Assembly: GCA_021502835.1 (NCBI GenBank) | Contig: JAKFGP010000058.1 | Coordinates: 285,419-349,418 of the forward strand | Length of the DNA stretch: 64,000 nucleotides | Direction of reading: 5' to 3' | From: Streptomyces thinghirensis | Lineage (GTDB): Bacteria > Actinomycetota > Actinomycetia > Streptomycetales > Streptomycetaceae | Part shown: positions 8,977-21,394 of the stretch, piece by piece | Numbering within the stretch: position 1 is the first letter of the stretch | How the letters are laid out: each line of letters starts with the position of its first letter | Notes under the pieces: model-generated | Told to the model about the DNA's origin: nothing | The model's input: the letters and a program-made list of their open reading frames with translations, nothing else | Database searches by the model: none | Position numbers and translations under genes: made by a program

Positions 8977-10495
8977 CTACCGCCCCAGCCGGTTGGCCGT
9001 GTGCACCGCCCGCAGCACCGCCGCCGCCTTGTTGCGGCACTCGGTGTCCTCGGCGACCGGGTCGGGTCGGCGACGACACCGGCGCCGGCCTGCACGTAGG
9101 CGGTGCCGTCGCGCAGCAGCGCGGTGCGGATGGCGATGGCGGTGTCGAGTCGCCCGCGAAGTCGAGGTAGCCGACGCAGCCGCCGTACAGGCCGCGCCGG
9201 GACGGTTCGAGTTCGTCGATGATCTGCAGGGCGCGCGGCTTGGGCGCGCCGGAGGGGTGCCGGCCGGGAAGCAGGCGGTGAGGACGTCGAAGGCGGTGCG
9301 GTCCGGGGCGACGCGGCCGGTGACCGTCGAGACGATGTGCATGACGTGCGAGTACCGCTCGACGGACATGAAGTCGACGACCTCGACGGAGCCGGGTTCT
9401 GCAGACCCGTCCCAGGTCGTTGCGGCCGAGGTCGACGAGCACATGAGGTGCTCGGCGCGCTCCTTGGGGTCGGCGAGCGAGCTCGTCGGCGAGGGCCTGG
9501 TCCTCCTGCGGGGTGGCGCCGCGGGGCGGGTGCCGGCGATGGGGTGGACCATGGCCCGCCCGTCCTCGACCTTGACCAGGGCCTCCGGGGACGATCCGAC
9601 GACGTCGAAGCCGTCGAGGCGGAGCAGGTTACGTATGCGGGGACGGGTTGGTGGCCCGCAGCACCCGGTACACGTCCAGCGCGCTCGCCGTGCACGGCGT
9701 CTCGAAGCGCTGGGAGGCACGACCTGGAAGGCCTCGCCCGCGCGGATGCGCTCCTTGATGTCCTCGACGGCCTCCTGGAAGTCGGGGCCGCCCCACAGAG
9801 CGGTGTACTCGGGCAGCTCGGACGGCGGCAGCGCGGCGGGGCGCAGCCACCGCGCGCGTGAGGTCGGCCTCCATGGCGGCCAGGCGGGCCACCGCGTCGG
9901 CGTAGGCTTCGTCGATGCCCGTTTCGAGGTCGTTGTGGTTGATCGCGTTGGCGATCAGCAGGACCGAGCCCTCCCAGTGGTCCATGACGGCGAGGTCGCT
10001 GGTGAGCAGCATGGTCAGCTCGGGGAGCTTCAGGTCGTCGCGCTCCCCGGGACCGACCTTCTCCAGGCGGCGCACGATGTCGTAGCCGAGGTAGCCGACC
10101 ATGCCGCCGGTGAAGGGCGGCAGGCCCAGGTCGTGGGCGAGGTCGCGCGGGGTGTGCAGGGCCTCGACGGTGGCGCGCAGGGTCGCGAGCGGGTCGCCGT
10201 CGGTGGGGACGCCGACGGGCGAGGGTGCCCTGCCAGTGGGCCTGTCCGTCCTTCTCGGTGAGGGTGGCGGCGCTGCGGACGCCGATGAAGGAGTACCGGG
10301 ACCATTGGAAGGCCGCCCGGCCGTTCTCCGCGGACTCCAGCAGGAAGGTGCCGGGGCGTTCGGCGGCGAGCTTGCGGTAAGAGCGCTACCGGGGGTGTCG
10401 CCGTCGGCGAGGAGTTTGCGGCTGACCGGGATCACCCGGCGGTCGGCGGCCAGCTTCCGGAAGGTGTCGAGGTCCATGACGTCCATGTCGTCCAT
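8977..10495 (-). CDS. trpE: Anthranilate synthase component I
   Basis: TrpE converts chorismate to anthranilate with ammonia from a glutaminase partner. The feedback (tryptophan-binding) motif LLES is present in [13 protein letters not shown]. Chorismate-binding motifs include [62 protein letters not shown] [12 protein letters not shown], and CFPAGTPSGAPK. Frameshifts occur about every 150-250 bp (near 10370, 10225, 9855, 9715, 9640, 9475, 9400, 9255 and 9150), one of the worst-affected genes. Three in-frame ATGs (10477, 10486, 10495) compete as start; the outermost is chosen because of an AGGG element 9 bases upstream. About 500 aa. It lies just after hisI, and no trpG or trpD is in the window. 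Confidence 0.95.
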
Positions 10496-10506
10496 GTCGG
10501 CAGACC

Positions 10507-10915
10507 CTACTGATCCGCGCCGGGCGCGCCGGAGTCCGTGCGGGCGTCGAGGAGCACGTCGGCGTCGAAGCAGGTGCGGGCGCCGGTGTGGCAGGCGGCG
10601 CCGACCTGGTCGACCTTGACCAGGACGGTGTCGGCGTCGCCAGTCCAGGGCGACGGACTTCACCCCACGAAGTGCCCGAGGTGTCGCCCTTGACCCAGTA
10701 CTCCTGACGGCTGCGCGACCAGTAGGTGCAGCGTCCCGTCGTCAGGGTGCGGTGCAGTGCCTCGTCGTCCATCCAGCCGAGCATCAGCACCTCCCCGGTG
10801 TCGTACTGCTGGGCGATGGCGGGCAGGAGGCCGTCGGCGCCGCGCTTGAGGCGGTCGGCGATCTTCGGGGCAGAGCGGGCTGGGCCGCCGGGGGAGCTGC
10901 TGGTCGTGCGCCCAT
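10507..10915 (-). CDS. hisI: Phosphoribosyl-AMP cyclohydrolase
   Basis: HisI opens the purine ring of PR-AMP, step 3 of histidine synthesis, and needs zinc. Motifs: [40 protein letters not shown], then the metal-binding [15 protein letters not shown] and [12 protein letters not shown] (Cys and His ligands). Frameshifts near 10640-10670 and 10875. The start is uncertain: the ATG at 10915 opens a different frame that joins after one indel. Located apart from the main his operon and directly upstream of trpE, an arrangement shared with other streptomycetes. Confidence 0.88.
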
Positions 10916-10991
10916 TGTACCGCGCGCGGGACGGACACGCCCCGGGCCTGTCCACTGGGCGGACCCGGCCGGCCGCCGTGGCCGGACCGCA

Positions 10992-11629
10992 CTGTCGACT
11001 TTCGCCAAGCGTGAACGACTTCTGCTCGCGGACCTGTTGGAGACGGCGGGTCCGGACGCCCCGACCCTGTGCGTGACGGCTGGCGGACTCAGTGACCTCG
11101 CCGCGCGGCGGTAGTGCGCGAGCGCCGGCCGGACGCCGCCGGGGGCACCCTGATCAAGCAGCTGGCGTCCCGGCTCGACCGGGTGATGGAGGAGTACGGC
11201 GCGAAGCCGTACGAGGAGCTGCTCCAGCTGATCCGCACGGCCCGCCCGCTTCTCCCCTTCCAGCTCAAGCAGGTCGACGAGGCGGCGAACACGGTGGAGT
11301 TCTACTACTCACACCGAGGACGTGCGCCGTGCCCAGCCGGACTGGTCGCCGCGCGAGCTGGACCCGGTCTTCCAGGACGGCCTGTGGTCACGCCTGGAGC
11401 GCACCGCCCGCCTGATGGGCCGCGGCATCCGACGGGCCTGGTGCTGCACCCGCCCGAACGGCCAGACGACGGTCTGCCCACCGGGGGTACGCCGGTGGTG
11501 ACCGCGACCGGCGGAGCCGTCGAGCTGCTGCTGTTCGCCTACGGACGGCAGAGCGCCGCGAAGGTGGAGCTGGAGGGCGAGAAGGAAGCGATCGCGAGGC
11601 TGCACGAAACGAAGCAACTGGGGATCTGA
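10992..11629 (+). CDS. TIGR03085-type metal-binding protein (DinB/MDMPI-like)
   Basis: Joined frames give [19 protein letters not shown], a region where DGWTTRDLAAH-type sequence is expected but degraded, [48 protein letters not shown]-type LMGRGIPTGLVLHRPDG and [19 protein letters not shown]. These match the actinobacterial TIGR03085 family related to mycothiol-dependent maleylpyruvate isomerase. The first sensed codon is CTG at 10992; a true ATG/GTG was probably lost to a base error. Frameshifts near 11095, 11250, 11310, 11425 and 11500. Divergent from hisI. Function unknown. Confidence 0.75.
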
Positions 11630-11708
11630 GGCGGCCGGGGACGGCCTCTGGAGCAGTCAGCCCGGGGAGGCCGACGCGGGCGGCAGCCCGGGGAAGGCAG
11701 CCCGACCG

Positions 11709-13009
11709 CTACCCCGGCAGTTCGGCCCCGCCGTACGCCCGGCGCGCACAGGGCGACGACCCCGCCGAGCGCGCAGACACCGGCGCTGACGGCGAAGACC
11801 GGGCCGGTGCCCGAGACGCCTATGGCGGCGGCGGACAGCGGCATGCTCATGCGGCGCGATGCCCAGGCTGACGATTCCGCCGACCGCGGTGACGCGTCCC
11901 AGGTAGGCGGGGTCGGCCTGGGTCTGCAGCAGGGCCCCCGCACATGGCGCCGCTGAGCCCCGTGAGCAGCCCGACGACCACCGCGGTGCCGACGGCCACG
12001 GGCAGGCCGGGGGCCTGCGCCAGGGCGCCGATCGCGGCCGCGCCGGGGATGATGGCACCGGCGGCGACAGGCACACCCGGCGCGCGGCGGCGGCGCCCCG
12101 CACGGTCGAGCAGCAGGGCGGCGACTCCGGCCCCCGTGCCGAACCCGGCGAGCACCCAGCCCATCCCGGACGCGCCCCAGCCGCGTTCGTCCGCGAGCAG
12201 GGTCAGGCCGACGTTGAGGGGGCCGACGAAGCCGAGGTCTCCGAGAGCGATGGCCACCATCAGCGGGCCGAGGACGCGCGGTGCCGGCGGATGTAGCGGA
12301 GCCCGCCCACCAGGTCCCGCCACGCGGTGGCCTCCCCCGCGGCGGGTGCGCCGGTCGCGTCGTCGGGCGGCAGCTCGCGCATCCGTACGGAGATCAGCAG
12401 CGGCACCGACACGGCGATCAGCAACCCCGCGAGCGCGAAGGCCGCCGCGCCGCCGCCGACCGCCACGCCGAGCCCAAGCCGAGCGGTGCGCCCACGACGG
12501 CGGCGAAGCGCACGGCGAGGCCGCGCATGCCCTGGACGCGGGCGAGCTGGTCCTTGCCGGTGATGCGGGCCGGGAGCGCCCCGACGGCGGGCAGGAAGAG
12601 GGCGTCGACCGTGCCGAAGACGACCGCGAGCAGGGCGAGGAGCCACAGCCCCGGGTCGGTCACGAAGAGCGCACGGCGACCGCCAGCACCGTGGCGCACC
12701 GTACGGCGTCGCTGCCGATGACGACCTTGCGCGGCCCGAACCGGTCGGCGACCACCCCGCCGCCGAGCATGAGCAGCGCACGGGGCACCGCGCTGACGGC
12801 GGTGACGAGGCCGGCCTGCGCGGGGCGAGTGCCGTTCTGCACGGCGGCCCAGGACAGCGCGAGGTAGAAGACCATGTCACCGACCATGGAGGCGGCGTAG
12901 GCGGCGACCCAGCGCAGGACGTTGGCGTCGCGGTGGGCGGGTGCGGTGGCGGTGGCGGTGGCGGTCGGGGTATGCCCGTGTCCGGCACGGACGTGGTCCC
13001 CTCAGACAC
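11709..13009 (-). CDS. MFS transporter
   Basis: A 12-helix major facilitator. The early segment ASMVGDMVFYLALSWAAVQN and the motif-A-like GGGVVADRFGPRKVVI identify the family. Later helices: LWLLALLAVVFGTVDALFLP, AFALAGLLIAVSVPLLISV, LMVAIALGDLGFVGPLNVGL and VFAVSAGVCALGGVVALCAP. Many frameshifts (12 or more positions), so the exact stop (TAG at 11709-11711 in the restored frame) is inferred. The GTG start at 13009 overlaps the regulator stop (GTGTCTGA), so the pair is co-translated. A Pro/His-rich N-terminal stretch from a CCACCG repeat precedes the first helix. Substrate unknown; linkage to an ArsR-type regulator suggests efflux. Confidence 0.8.
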
Positions 13010-13583
13010 GGAACGGGAACCCGTACACGTGCAGCGCCACGTTCTCGCGCCCTTCGGTGTCGCCTGCCGCGTCGGCCGCGCGCCCTTCTCGTCGTACTTC
13101 TTGGCCAGGGCGAGCAGTTCCTCGCCCAGTTCGGCCAGTTCGGCGGGGGTCAGCCGCAGCAGGGACTCGTTGTCGGGGGCGGCGGAGTTCCACTCGGGAC
13201 CCCGGGTGGGGCGCTCGTCCAGGTAGCGGCGGTACATGACGGCCCGCTGTTCGTGGAAGAGCCGGGTGGCCGCGAGGTGGGCGGCCGCCCGCTCGGGGAC
13301 GTCGCGGAAGTTCTCGTCGCGGATGCTCACGCCGTCCGAGGCGGGCTGCCACCAGCGCTCCCGACCGTCCGCGCTCTGCGGCTCGGCCTCCTCGACCAGT
13401 CCGTGCTCGGCGAGTTTGCGCAGGTGGTAGCTGACCAGGGAGACGGCCTCGTCGACCTGATCGGCGAGCTGCGAGGCAGGTCGCCGTGCGCGCCACGCAC
13501 AGGCCGCGGTACAGCTGCATGCGCAGGGGATGCGCCAGGGCTTTGAGGGTGCCCAGGTCGGTGATGGGGCGGTTCTCCCTCAC
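13002..13583 (-). CDS. ArsR-like winged-helix transcriptional regulator
   Basis: The N-terminal helix-turn-helix is typical: RPITDLGTLKALAHPLRMQL, then (next frame) SQLADQVDEAVSLVSYHLRK and LAEHGLVEEAE. The C-terminal part carries RERWWQPASDGVS, AVMYRRYLDERP and LAELGEELLALAKKYDE. No metal-binding Cys motif was seen, so it is unlikely to sense arsenic. GTG start at 13583 (VRENRPITDLG); ATG at 13590 would need a frame change. Overlaps the MFS gene downstream and has a palindromic element just upstream, so self-regulation of the pair is likely. Confidence 0.8.
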   Translation of the reverse strand: MRENRPITDLGTLKALAHPLRMQLYRGLCVARTATCLAARRSGRRGRLPGQLPPAQTRRARTGRGGRAAERGRSGALVAARLGRREHPRRELPRRPRAGGRPPRGHPALPRTAGRHVPPLPGRAPHPGSRVELRRPRQRVPAAADPRRTGRTGRGTARPGQEVRREGRAADAAGDTEGRENVALHVYGFPFRV

Positions 13584-13617
13584 GGGTCATGGCACCACCG
13601 TACCAGGAAGGGAGAAG

Positions 13618-13641
13618 GTTGCGCAATAAATTTTGCGCAAC
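13618..13641. promoter_or_regulatory. Palindromic operator upstream of the regulator-MFS pair
   Basis: GTTGCGCAA-TAAATT-TTGCGCAAC. Two copies of the self-complementary octamer TTGCGCAA with a 6-bp AT-rich spacer form one larger palindrome, 35 bases before the regulator start. AT-rich spacing in GC-rich DNA and position over the probable promoter support an operator for the ArsR-like protein. A terminator of the upstream small gene is a weaker alternative. Confidence 0.65.
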
Positions 13642-13650
13642 TTTCCCTTC

Positions 13651-13802
13651 CTAAAGCGTCGAACCTCGCTTCTGACGCCTGACCTGCACACCTTCGATGA
13701 GTGCGTCGTGCGCGAGCCGCCCGACGGCGACACCGCGCTCCTGGCCTCCGCGCGCAGCTCGGCCAGCTCTTCCTCGGTGAACTCGATCGTGATCCCAGGC
13801 AT
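13651..13802 (-). CDS. Small ribbon-helix-helix-like protein
   Basis: About 50 residues: MPGITIEFTEEELAELRAEA, then after one frameshift (near 13745) RGVAVGRLAHDALIEGVQVR and RQKRGSTL. The beta strand followed by two helices matches CopG/Arc-type DNA-binding proteins, often antitoxins. No toxin-like partner is adjacent (upstream is hisF, downstream the ArsR regulator), so it may be a stand-alone regulator or an orphan antitoxin. Confidence 0.6.
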
Positions 13803-13869
13803 ATGAGCACGTTAGCCAACGTGGAACCGTGATCACTACCGCGCTCACTACCCAGGGCGACATCTCGAA

Positions 13870-14629
13870 CTAGCGAACGGCGTGCCCCGCCCCCCGCAGC
13901 GTCTCCTTCACCTCTCCGATTCGCAGGTCGCCGGAGTGGAAGACGGACGCCGCCAGGACCGCGTCCGCGCCCGCCTCGACGGCCGGGGAAAGTCGGCGAG
14001 GCGGCCCGCGCCGCCGGAGGCGATGACCGGGACGGTCACGTGCTTGCGGACCGCCGCGATCACTTCCAGGTCGTAGCCGTCCTTCGTGCCGTCCGCGTCC
14101 ATCGAGTTCAGCAGGATCTCCCCCGCGCCCAGCTCGGCGGCGCGGTGCGCCCACCCACCGCGTCGATGCCGGTGCCGCGCCGGCCGCCGTGGGTGGTCAC
14201 CTCGAACGTGCCCGCCTCGGTGCGGCGCGCGTCGACCGACAGGACGAGGACCTGACGGCCGAAGCGCTCGGCGATCTCGCGGATCAGGTCGGGGCGGGCG
14301 ATGGCGGCCGTGTTCACGCCCACCTTGTCCGCACCGGCCCGCAGCAGCTTGTCGACGTCGTCGGCGGTGCGCACGCCGCCGCCGACGGTCAGCGGGATGA
14401 ACACCTGCTCGGCGGTGCGGCGCACCACGTCGTACGTCGTCTCGCGGTCGCCCGACGAGGCGGTGATGTCCAGGAACGTCAGCTCGTCGGCGCCCTCGGT
14501 GTCGTACACCTTGGCCATCTCGACGGGGTCACCCGCGTCGCGCAGGTTCTGGAAGTTGACGCCCTTGACGACCCGGCCGTTGTCCACGTCCAGGCAGGGG
14601 GATGACTCGGACCGCCAGGGTCTGAATCC
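13870..14629 (-). CDS. hisF: Imidazole glycerol phosphate synthase subunit HisF
   Basis: HisF is the cyclase subunit that joins PRFAR with HisH-derived ammonia to make IGP and AICAR. Catalytic Asp residues lie in [20 protein letters not shown] (Asp11 equivalent, after repair) and LVLSVDARR (Asp130 equivalent). [37 protein letters not shown] and [10 protein letters not shown] follow. Frameshifts near 14595, 14155 and 13990. The start is not clean: the expected [12 protein letters not shown] reads [10 protein letters not shown] here, so base errors hide the initiation codon. Last gene of the his operon in this window. Confidence 0.93.
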
Positions 14630-15023
14630 ACGGCTCTTCTATACGCTTCCACTTCGACTGACCACCAGGACCCGCGAGTCGATGAAGCCCTGCACGACCA
14701 GCAGGGTCGACCGGGCGTACGGAGTCGAACAGCTCCTTGTGGGCCCGGCCCACCGCATCGACATCGCGCGAATGTGCCAGGCACACACGGGTCCGGATCA
14801 CGGACTCGATGCCGAGCCCGAACTCACCGATCGCCTCGACCGCGGAGGCGAAGGCGACCTTGGTCTGTTCGTACGGGTCGCCCTCGCCGTACAGCATGTC
14901 GCCCTTGAAGGCGGTGGTGCCCGCCACGATGACACGATCACCCGCCGCCACGGCCCGTGCGAAACCGAAGGACTCTTCCCAGGGACTTCCGCTCTGCACG
15001 CGCCGTACGGCTTCGGATGTCAT
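14612..15023 (-). CDS. RidA-family protein in the his operon
   Basis: RidA-like proteins hydrolyse reactive enamine/imine intermediates. [20 protein letters not shown], then [40 protein letters not shown] and [16 protein letters not shown] match the YER057c/UK114 fold. After a shift near 14715 the end reads [15 protein letters not shown] and VEVEAYRRA. The ATG overlaps the priA stop (TCATGACA). The exact stop near the hisF start is not resolved. Encoded between priA and hisF, a conserved streptomycete place. Confidence 0.75.
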
Positions 15024-15748
15024 GACGACACAGCCTCCAAGGCTTCTTCCAGGGTGAACGCCTTCGCGTACAGGGCTTTCCCGACGATGGCCCCCTCGAC
15101 ACCGGCCGGGACGAGACCGGCGATCGCGCGGAGGTCGTCCAGGGGACGACACGCCGCCCGACGCCACGACCGGGCGGTCGGTCGCCGCGCAGACGTTCTT
15201 CAGGAGCTCCAGGTTGGGGCCCTGGAGGGTGCCGTCCTTGGCGATGTCGGTGACGACGTACCGGGCGCAGCCCTCCTCGTCGAGGCGGGCCAGCGTCTCG
15301 TAGAGGTCGCCGCCGTCCCGGGTCCAGCCCCGGCCCCGGAGCGTGGTGCCCTCGTACGTCCAGACCGACCGCGATCTTGTCGCCGTGCTCGGCGATGACC
15401 TCGGCGACCCACTCGGGGGTCTCCAGGGCGGCCGTGCCGAGGTTCACGCGCCTGCAGCCGGTGGCGAGCGCGGCGGCGAGGGTGTCGTCGTCGCGGATGC
15501 CGCCGGACAGCTCCACCTTGATGTCCATGGCCTTCGCGACCTCGGCGATCAGCTCGCGGTTGTCCCCGGTGCCGAACGCGGCGTCCAGGTCGACGAGGTG
15601 CAGCCACTCGGCACCGGAGCGCTGCCAGGCGAGGGCGGCCTCCAGCCGGGGAGCCGTAGGAGGTCTCGGTGCCGGACTCGCCGTGCACGAGGCGGACGGC
15701 CTGGCCGTCGCGGACGTCGACGGCGGGGAGGAGTTCGAGCTTGCTCAT
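15020..15748 (-). CDS. priA: Bifunctional phosphoribosyl isomerase (HisA/TrpF)
   Basis: In Streptomyces and Mycobacterium this single (beta-alpha)8 enzyme isomerises both ProFAR (histidine) and PRA (tryptophan); that is established for PriA. Start [20 protein letters not shown] holds the first catalytic Asp. Then [53 protein letters not shown] (second Asp region), [15 protein letters not shown] and [11 protein letters not shown]. Frameshifts near 15650, 15355 and 15150. About 242 aa. Neighbours hisH upstream (3-bp gap) and a RidA gene downstream (overlap). No separate trpF is seen. Confidence 0.94.
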
Positions 15749-15750
15749 CT

Positions 15751-16400
15751 CTACAGGGTCTCGATCCAGTTGGTGAGGAGCTGGGCCCCGGCGTCGCCGG
15801 ACTTCTCGGGGTGGAACTGGGTGGCCCACAGGGCGCCGTTCTCCATGGCCGCCACGAACGGCTTGCCGTGCGTGGACCAGGTGACCTTGGAGCGGCGATC
15901 AGCGGGTTGTGCGACTCCTGGGTCCAGTCGTGGACGGCGTAGGAGTGCACGAAGTAGAAGCGGGCGTCCGCGTCCAGACCGGCGAAGAGCTGGGAGTCGG
16001 CCGGGGCGTCGACCGTGTTCCAGCCCATGTGCGGCACGATGTCGGCCTGGGGCGGTCCGACCGTGCCGGGCCACTCGTCCAGTCCCTCGGCCTCCACGTC
16101 GTGCTCGATGCCGCGCGCGAACAGGATCTGCATGCCGACGCAGATGCCCATCACCGGGCGCCCGCCGGACAGCCGGCGGTCGACGACCTGGTCGCCGCGG
16201 GCGGCCTTCAGGCCGTCCATGCAGGCGGCGAAGGCGCCGACACCCGGCACCAGCAGGCCGTCGGCGTTCATGGCCTTGTCGTAGTCACCGGTGATCTCGA
16301 CGTCGGCTCCCGCGCGCGCGAGGGCACGCTCGGCGGAGCGGACGTTGCCGAAGCCGTAGTCGAAGACGACGACCCGCTTGGCGGTGGCGGTCAATTCCAC
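15751..16400 (-). CDS. hisH: Imidazole glycerol phosphate synthase subunit HisH
   Basis: HisH is the glutaminase that feeds ammonia to HisF. GTG start at 16400 ([20 protein letters not shown]). The nucleophile Cys is in [13 protein letters not shown], the catalytic His-Glu pair in [29 protein letters not shown] and [10 protein letters not shown] are family signatures. One frameshift near 15895. About 215 aa. The start lies inside the end of the preceding small membrane gene, so the two are coupled. Confidence 0.95.
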
Positions 16401-16554
16401 ACCTCAGCCTCAGCACACCTGCGAAGAGGCACATCGCGGCGCCGATGGAGAGCAGCACGATCAGGCCCTTGGGCATCTGCTGCTTCGCGAAGGAGTAGAT
16501 GCCGCCGAGGAAGAAGAGGCCGACGACGATCAGTGCGGTGGACGTACCGTTCAT
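16391..16554 (-). CDS. 54-residue membrane protein inside the his operon
   Basis: MNGTSTALIVVGLFFLGGIY opens a first helix and GLIVLLSIGAAMCLFAGVL a second; the end (LEVWN) is restored by one indel near 16415. The stop TGA overlaps the hisH GTG start, and the gene follows hisB directly. Such a two-helix protein between hisB and hisH is found in several actinomycetes from memory. Function unknown; it is not a histidine enzyme. Confidence 0.75.
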
Positions 16555-16557
16555 GGG

Positions 16558-17148
16558 TTACAGCGCGCCCTTCGTGGAAGGCAGGATGCCGACGGCGCGC
16601 GGGTCGCGCTCCGAGGCGTAGCGCAGGGCCCGGGCCAGCGCCTTGAACTGGCACTCCACGATGTGGTGCGCGTTGCGCCCGTACGGCACGTGCACGTGCA
16701 GGGCGATCTGCGCCTGGGCGACGAAGGACTCCAGGATGTGCCGGGTCATCGTCGTGTCGTACTCGCCGATCATCGGCGCCATCTTCTCGGGCTCGGTGTG
16801 CACGAGGTAGGGGCGGCCGGACAGGTCGACGGTGACCTGGGCGAGGGACTCGTCCAGCGGGACCGTGCAGTTACCGAAGCGGTAGATGCCCACGCTTGTC
16901 GCCGAGGGCCTGCTTGAAGGCGGCGCCCAGCGCGAGGGCGGTGTCCTCGATGGTGTGGTGGGAGTCGATGTGCAGGTCGCCGTCGGTCTTCACGGTCAGG
17001 TCGAACAGACCGTGCCGCCCGAGCTGGTCGAGCATGTGGTCGTAGAAGCCGACGCCGGTGGCGATGTCGGTCTTGCCGGTGCCGTCGAGGTCGATCTCGA
17101 CGAGGACCGAGGTCTCCTTGGTGGTGCGCTCCACGCGCCCGACGCGGC

Positions 17149-17152
<4 letters not shown>
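16558..17152 (-). CDS. hisB: Imidazoleglycerol-phosphate dehydratase
   Basis: Dehydrates IGP to imidazole acetol phosphate using Mn2+. Metal-binding motifs [14 protein letters not shown] and [20 protein letters not shown] are both present, with [16 protein letters not shown] near the start and [12 protein letters not shown] before it. One frameshift near 16895. About 197 aa, monofunctional as in actinobacteria (no phosphatase domain). The ATG overlaps the hisC stop (ATGA). Confidence 0.95.
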
Positions 17153-19589
<2,437 letters not shown>

Positions 19590-19799
19590 GGAACCAATTC
19601 TCTCAGACCCGCGTCGGACACCGTCCGCGCGTATCAATGGCTGATACAGAACGCGACGGGCCGTCACGGCCACGGCGGGGCATCGGCGACCCGCCGTCAG
19701 TTCGTGGTCACTTTGAGTGTTCGGGGAGTCACCCAGTGGGCATGAACGGTTGTACGAAGAGTGAGCGACCGACGAGTAGTTGGGGAGGAGTGAAGCGCC

Positions 19800-21394
19800 G
19801 TGACCGAGGGGGCCGGCCACCGTGACGGAGAGCTGCCGGACGACCTGACCGCCGCCGAGGCAGGCATGTGGCAGGCCTTCCGCAACGGCAGCGTGTACGA
19901 CCTGAGCAGCGGGGACGCGCTCGTCGACGACCCGCACGGCGGGCAGCCGTGGGGACCGGAGCGGACGGTGCGGGCCCGCATCGTGTGCTGGCTGCTGCTC
20001 GACGGTCCGCCCGCGCTGGCGGGCCGGGTGTCCTCGCTGCAGCTCGTGGGCGTGCGGATCAGCGACACGATGGATCTCGCGGGCGGCACGGTGGTGCCCT
20101 ACGTCGAGTTGCGGGGCTGCCGCTTCGAGCGGGAGGTCCTGCTGCCGGAGAGCCGTCTCACGACCTTACGGCTGGTGGACCGCTACGTGCCCCGGCTGGA
20201 GGCGGCCCGGCTGCACACCGAGGGTGACCTGCACCTGCCGCGCTCCCGCTTCCCCGGCGGAATCCGCCTCACCGACGCGCGGATAGGCACCGACCTGCTG
20301 CTCAACCAGGCCGTCGTGCACCGCGACCGCAGTGGCCGTTCCATCGCCGCGGACGGCATGACCGTCGGGCAGGACCTCCAGGCCGAGATGCTGGAGTCGT
20401 ACGGCGAGGTGAGTCTGCGCAGCGCCCAGGTCGGCGTGTCGCTGAGCCTGCGCGGCGCCCGGCTCCTCAACCCGTACACGCGGCACGCGCTGAACGCCCC
20501 GCAGCTGACCGTGGAGCGCACGCTGTACCTGACCCCGGCCGGGCTCGGCAGCCCGCTGCTGCGGGGCACGACTCCGGCGCAGGGGACGCGGATCCAGCGG
20601 TTCGAGTGCGAGGGCGGGGTGCGGCTGGACGACGGGCGGTTCGGCGACGCCGTCGACTTCGAGCACGCCCGGTTCACGTTCACCGACGACCAGGAGCTGT
20701 CGCTGCGCCGCGTGCAGACGCCCGAGCTGCGGTTCCTGGGCCAGCGCCCGGCGCGCGGCCGGGTCGTGCTGTCGGGGGCGCGGGTGGTCAACCTGATGGA
20801 CCGGGCGGACAGCTGGCCGGGCCCGGGCCGGCTGCACATGGGCGGCTTCACCTACGAGAACCTGGTGCCGCGGGCCTGTTCCCGCTGGAGAAGCGGCTGC
20901 GGTGGGGTGGGCGCCGCGACCGCCGAGTACAACCCGGAGCCGTACGAGCGCCTCGCCGCCGTGCTGCGGGCAGGCGGTGAGGACGAGGACGCCCGCGAGG
21001 TGCTGCTCGCCAAGCACCGCCGGCGCCGCGAGAGCCTGCCGATCGCCGCGAAGCTGGTCGGATACGCGCAGGACTGGACGGTCGCCTACGGTTACCGGCC
21101 GGGCCGGGCGGCGGTGTGGATGGCGGTGCTGTGGGCGGCCGGCTCGGTCGCCTCGCACGCGCCGACCTGCCACCGCTGAAGAGCGGCGAGCATCCGGACT
21201 GGAACCCGCCCTCTTCGCCCTCGACCTGCTACCGCCGGTCATCGAGCTCGGCCAGGTCGGCTACTGGCAGCTCCACGACGGCTGGCAGTGGCTGTCGACG
21301 GCCCTGATCCTGCTGGGCTGGATCCCGGCGACGACGGTCGCGGCGGGAGCGACGCGACTGCTCCGGCGGAACCGACCGCCTGGGGGCGCCGCGG
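19800..21394 (+). CDS. Membrane protein with a beta-helix-like repeat domain
   Basis: GTG start at 19800 with a strong GGGGAGGAG site nine bases before. After [20 protein letters not shown] comes a long stretch of about 20-residue repeats such as [60 protein letters not shown] and [14 protein letters not shown]. These alternate hydrophobic/short-polar repeats look like a pentapeptide- or bactofilin-type solenoid. Then a helical [20 protein letters not shown] and [16 protein letters not shown] segment, and C-terminal membrane helices ([32 protein letters not shown]). Frameshifts near 20875, 20905, 21165, 21205 and 21230; the stop is hidden by an indel. Streptomycete homologues are often called membrane-associated oxidoreductase, which I cannot support. 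Confidence 0.65.

Noticed and set aside
8977..10495. Programmed frameshifting or true pseudogenes in trp, his and nuo genes
   Set aside because: Shifts occur in almost every long gene without slippery-site logic, and the same type of deletion is shown in the control sequence.
10507..10915. A trpL-type attenuator leader before trpE
   Set aside because: trpE follows hisI with only about 10 bases between them; no leader ORF with consecutive Trp codons was found.
13651..13802. A toxin-antitoxin pair at the ribbon-helix-helix gene
   Set aside because: No toxin-like ORF next to it; neighbours are hisF and the ArsR/MFS pair.
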